DNA of 64,000 nt. It comes from Atriophallophorus winterbourni. Taxonomy: Eukaryota > Platyhelminthes > Trematoda > Plagiorchiida > Microphallidae. Below the pieces are notes generated by a model. The model made no database searches. It had not been told where the DNA came from and saw only the letters and a list, made by a program, of their open reading frames with translations. Below, piece by piece: positions 63,481-64,000 of the stretch. The DNA is taken from the NCBI GenBank assembly GCA_013407085.1, contig JACCGJ010020547.1:47590-111589 (forward strand), given 5' to 3'. Each line of letters begins with the position of its first letter. Within the stretch, counting starts at the first letter, position 1. The position numbers and the translations under genes are program-made.

Positions 63481-64000
63481 GACTCCTTGATACATAGATA
63501 TTTTTCTGCGGTAGCCCAGACGAGATCTTGTGTGCTGAGCTATCGAATGCAGAAAAACTGTCGAAATCGTTCTGAATTTATGACCAATGAGCTCTGGTGA
63601 AGTAATAGATACAATGTTTTGTTTAGGGATCATCGGTTATCGTCAATATCGCTCACTTACACGATGATTTATCGGAATTTGAGTGAGCTGATTTATATGT
63701 GTACATTCGATGTGTAGTTAAAATAGAAATTAAGCGTGTAGTGTCGGAATTCTGTGATACCTGTTATAAATTTTAATCCTTATTATCCGTATATACAGGC
63801 ATTTCCGAATGCGCACACAAACACACCCTGACTGATCTTGTTCTTTTGGCACTTATAAGTGAGTAACATTATCAGTTGTGTGTTACCGATCTGGTTTTGA
63901 ACATTCATTTATCACTGATTTGTCAAATATAGCTTTCATTAAATTTTCACCATCACACCCTCCTAGGAGCATTACAAAATATTTTAAACTTTCCTCAGTG
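63481..64000. other. No recognisable gene
   Basis: No coding motif or repeat partner recognised up to the window edge. Confidence 0.4.

Overview
The window looks like an animal nuclear genome, most likely a parasitic flatworm (fluke or tapeworm). That is an inference from a compact-exon, long-intron tyrosine kinase gene set in a dense mix of Penelope-like elements (PLEs), CR1-type LINEs, Ty3/Gypsy and BEL/Pao remnants and short interspersed repeats. I cannot name the species. No rRNA gene, functional tRNA gene, operon or CRISPR array was seen.

The only host gene I can support is a Src-family tyrosine kinase on the + strand. It has six coding exons at 9414-9910, 17831-17929, 30112-30215, 32056-32382, 34630-34886 and 36225-36857. 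All joins have GT/AG sites and compatible phases, and together they encode 638 residues: an acylated N-terminus, a unique region, SH3, SH2, a complete kinase domain and an unusually long tail. Its introns (1.3-12.2 kb) are packed with repeats. The 27 kb downstream and 9 kb upstream contain only mobile DNA or sequence I do not recognise.

Layout. 1-9371: a degenerate CR1-type LINE (880-4520) split by a BEL/Pao LTR element (1632-4001), then AT-rich DNA. 9372-37294: the Src-like gene. Intron 1 holds a 219-bp palindromic MITE, a LINE fragment and Gypsy-1 carrying a piggyBac-like MITE. Intron 2 holds Gypsy-2, PLE fragments with hammerhead ribozyme motifs, a LINE and SINE-like repeats. 37295-47658: a tRNA-derived SINE, then a non-autonomous hAT element (39895-41478) with 8-bp target duplication, terminal repeats and GCGAA-rich ends, itself hit by a second piggyBac-like MITE. 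47659-51292: an unusual element with inverted arms of ~15-bp tandem units, into which a nearly intact PLE (48047-51073; 9-bp target duplication, reverse transcriptase, GIY-YIG endonuclease, hammerhead motifs) inserted. 51760-63480: several CR1-type LINE 3' ends and one near-full-length LINE (57825-62270) on the minus strand.

The most interesting structures are the PLE/hammerhead set, the element bounded by tandem-repeat arms, the hAT element with its nested MITE, the near-perfect palindromic MITE, and the alternative start and extended tail of the Src-like kinase.
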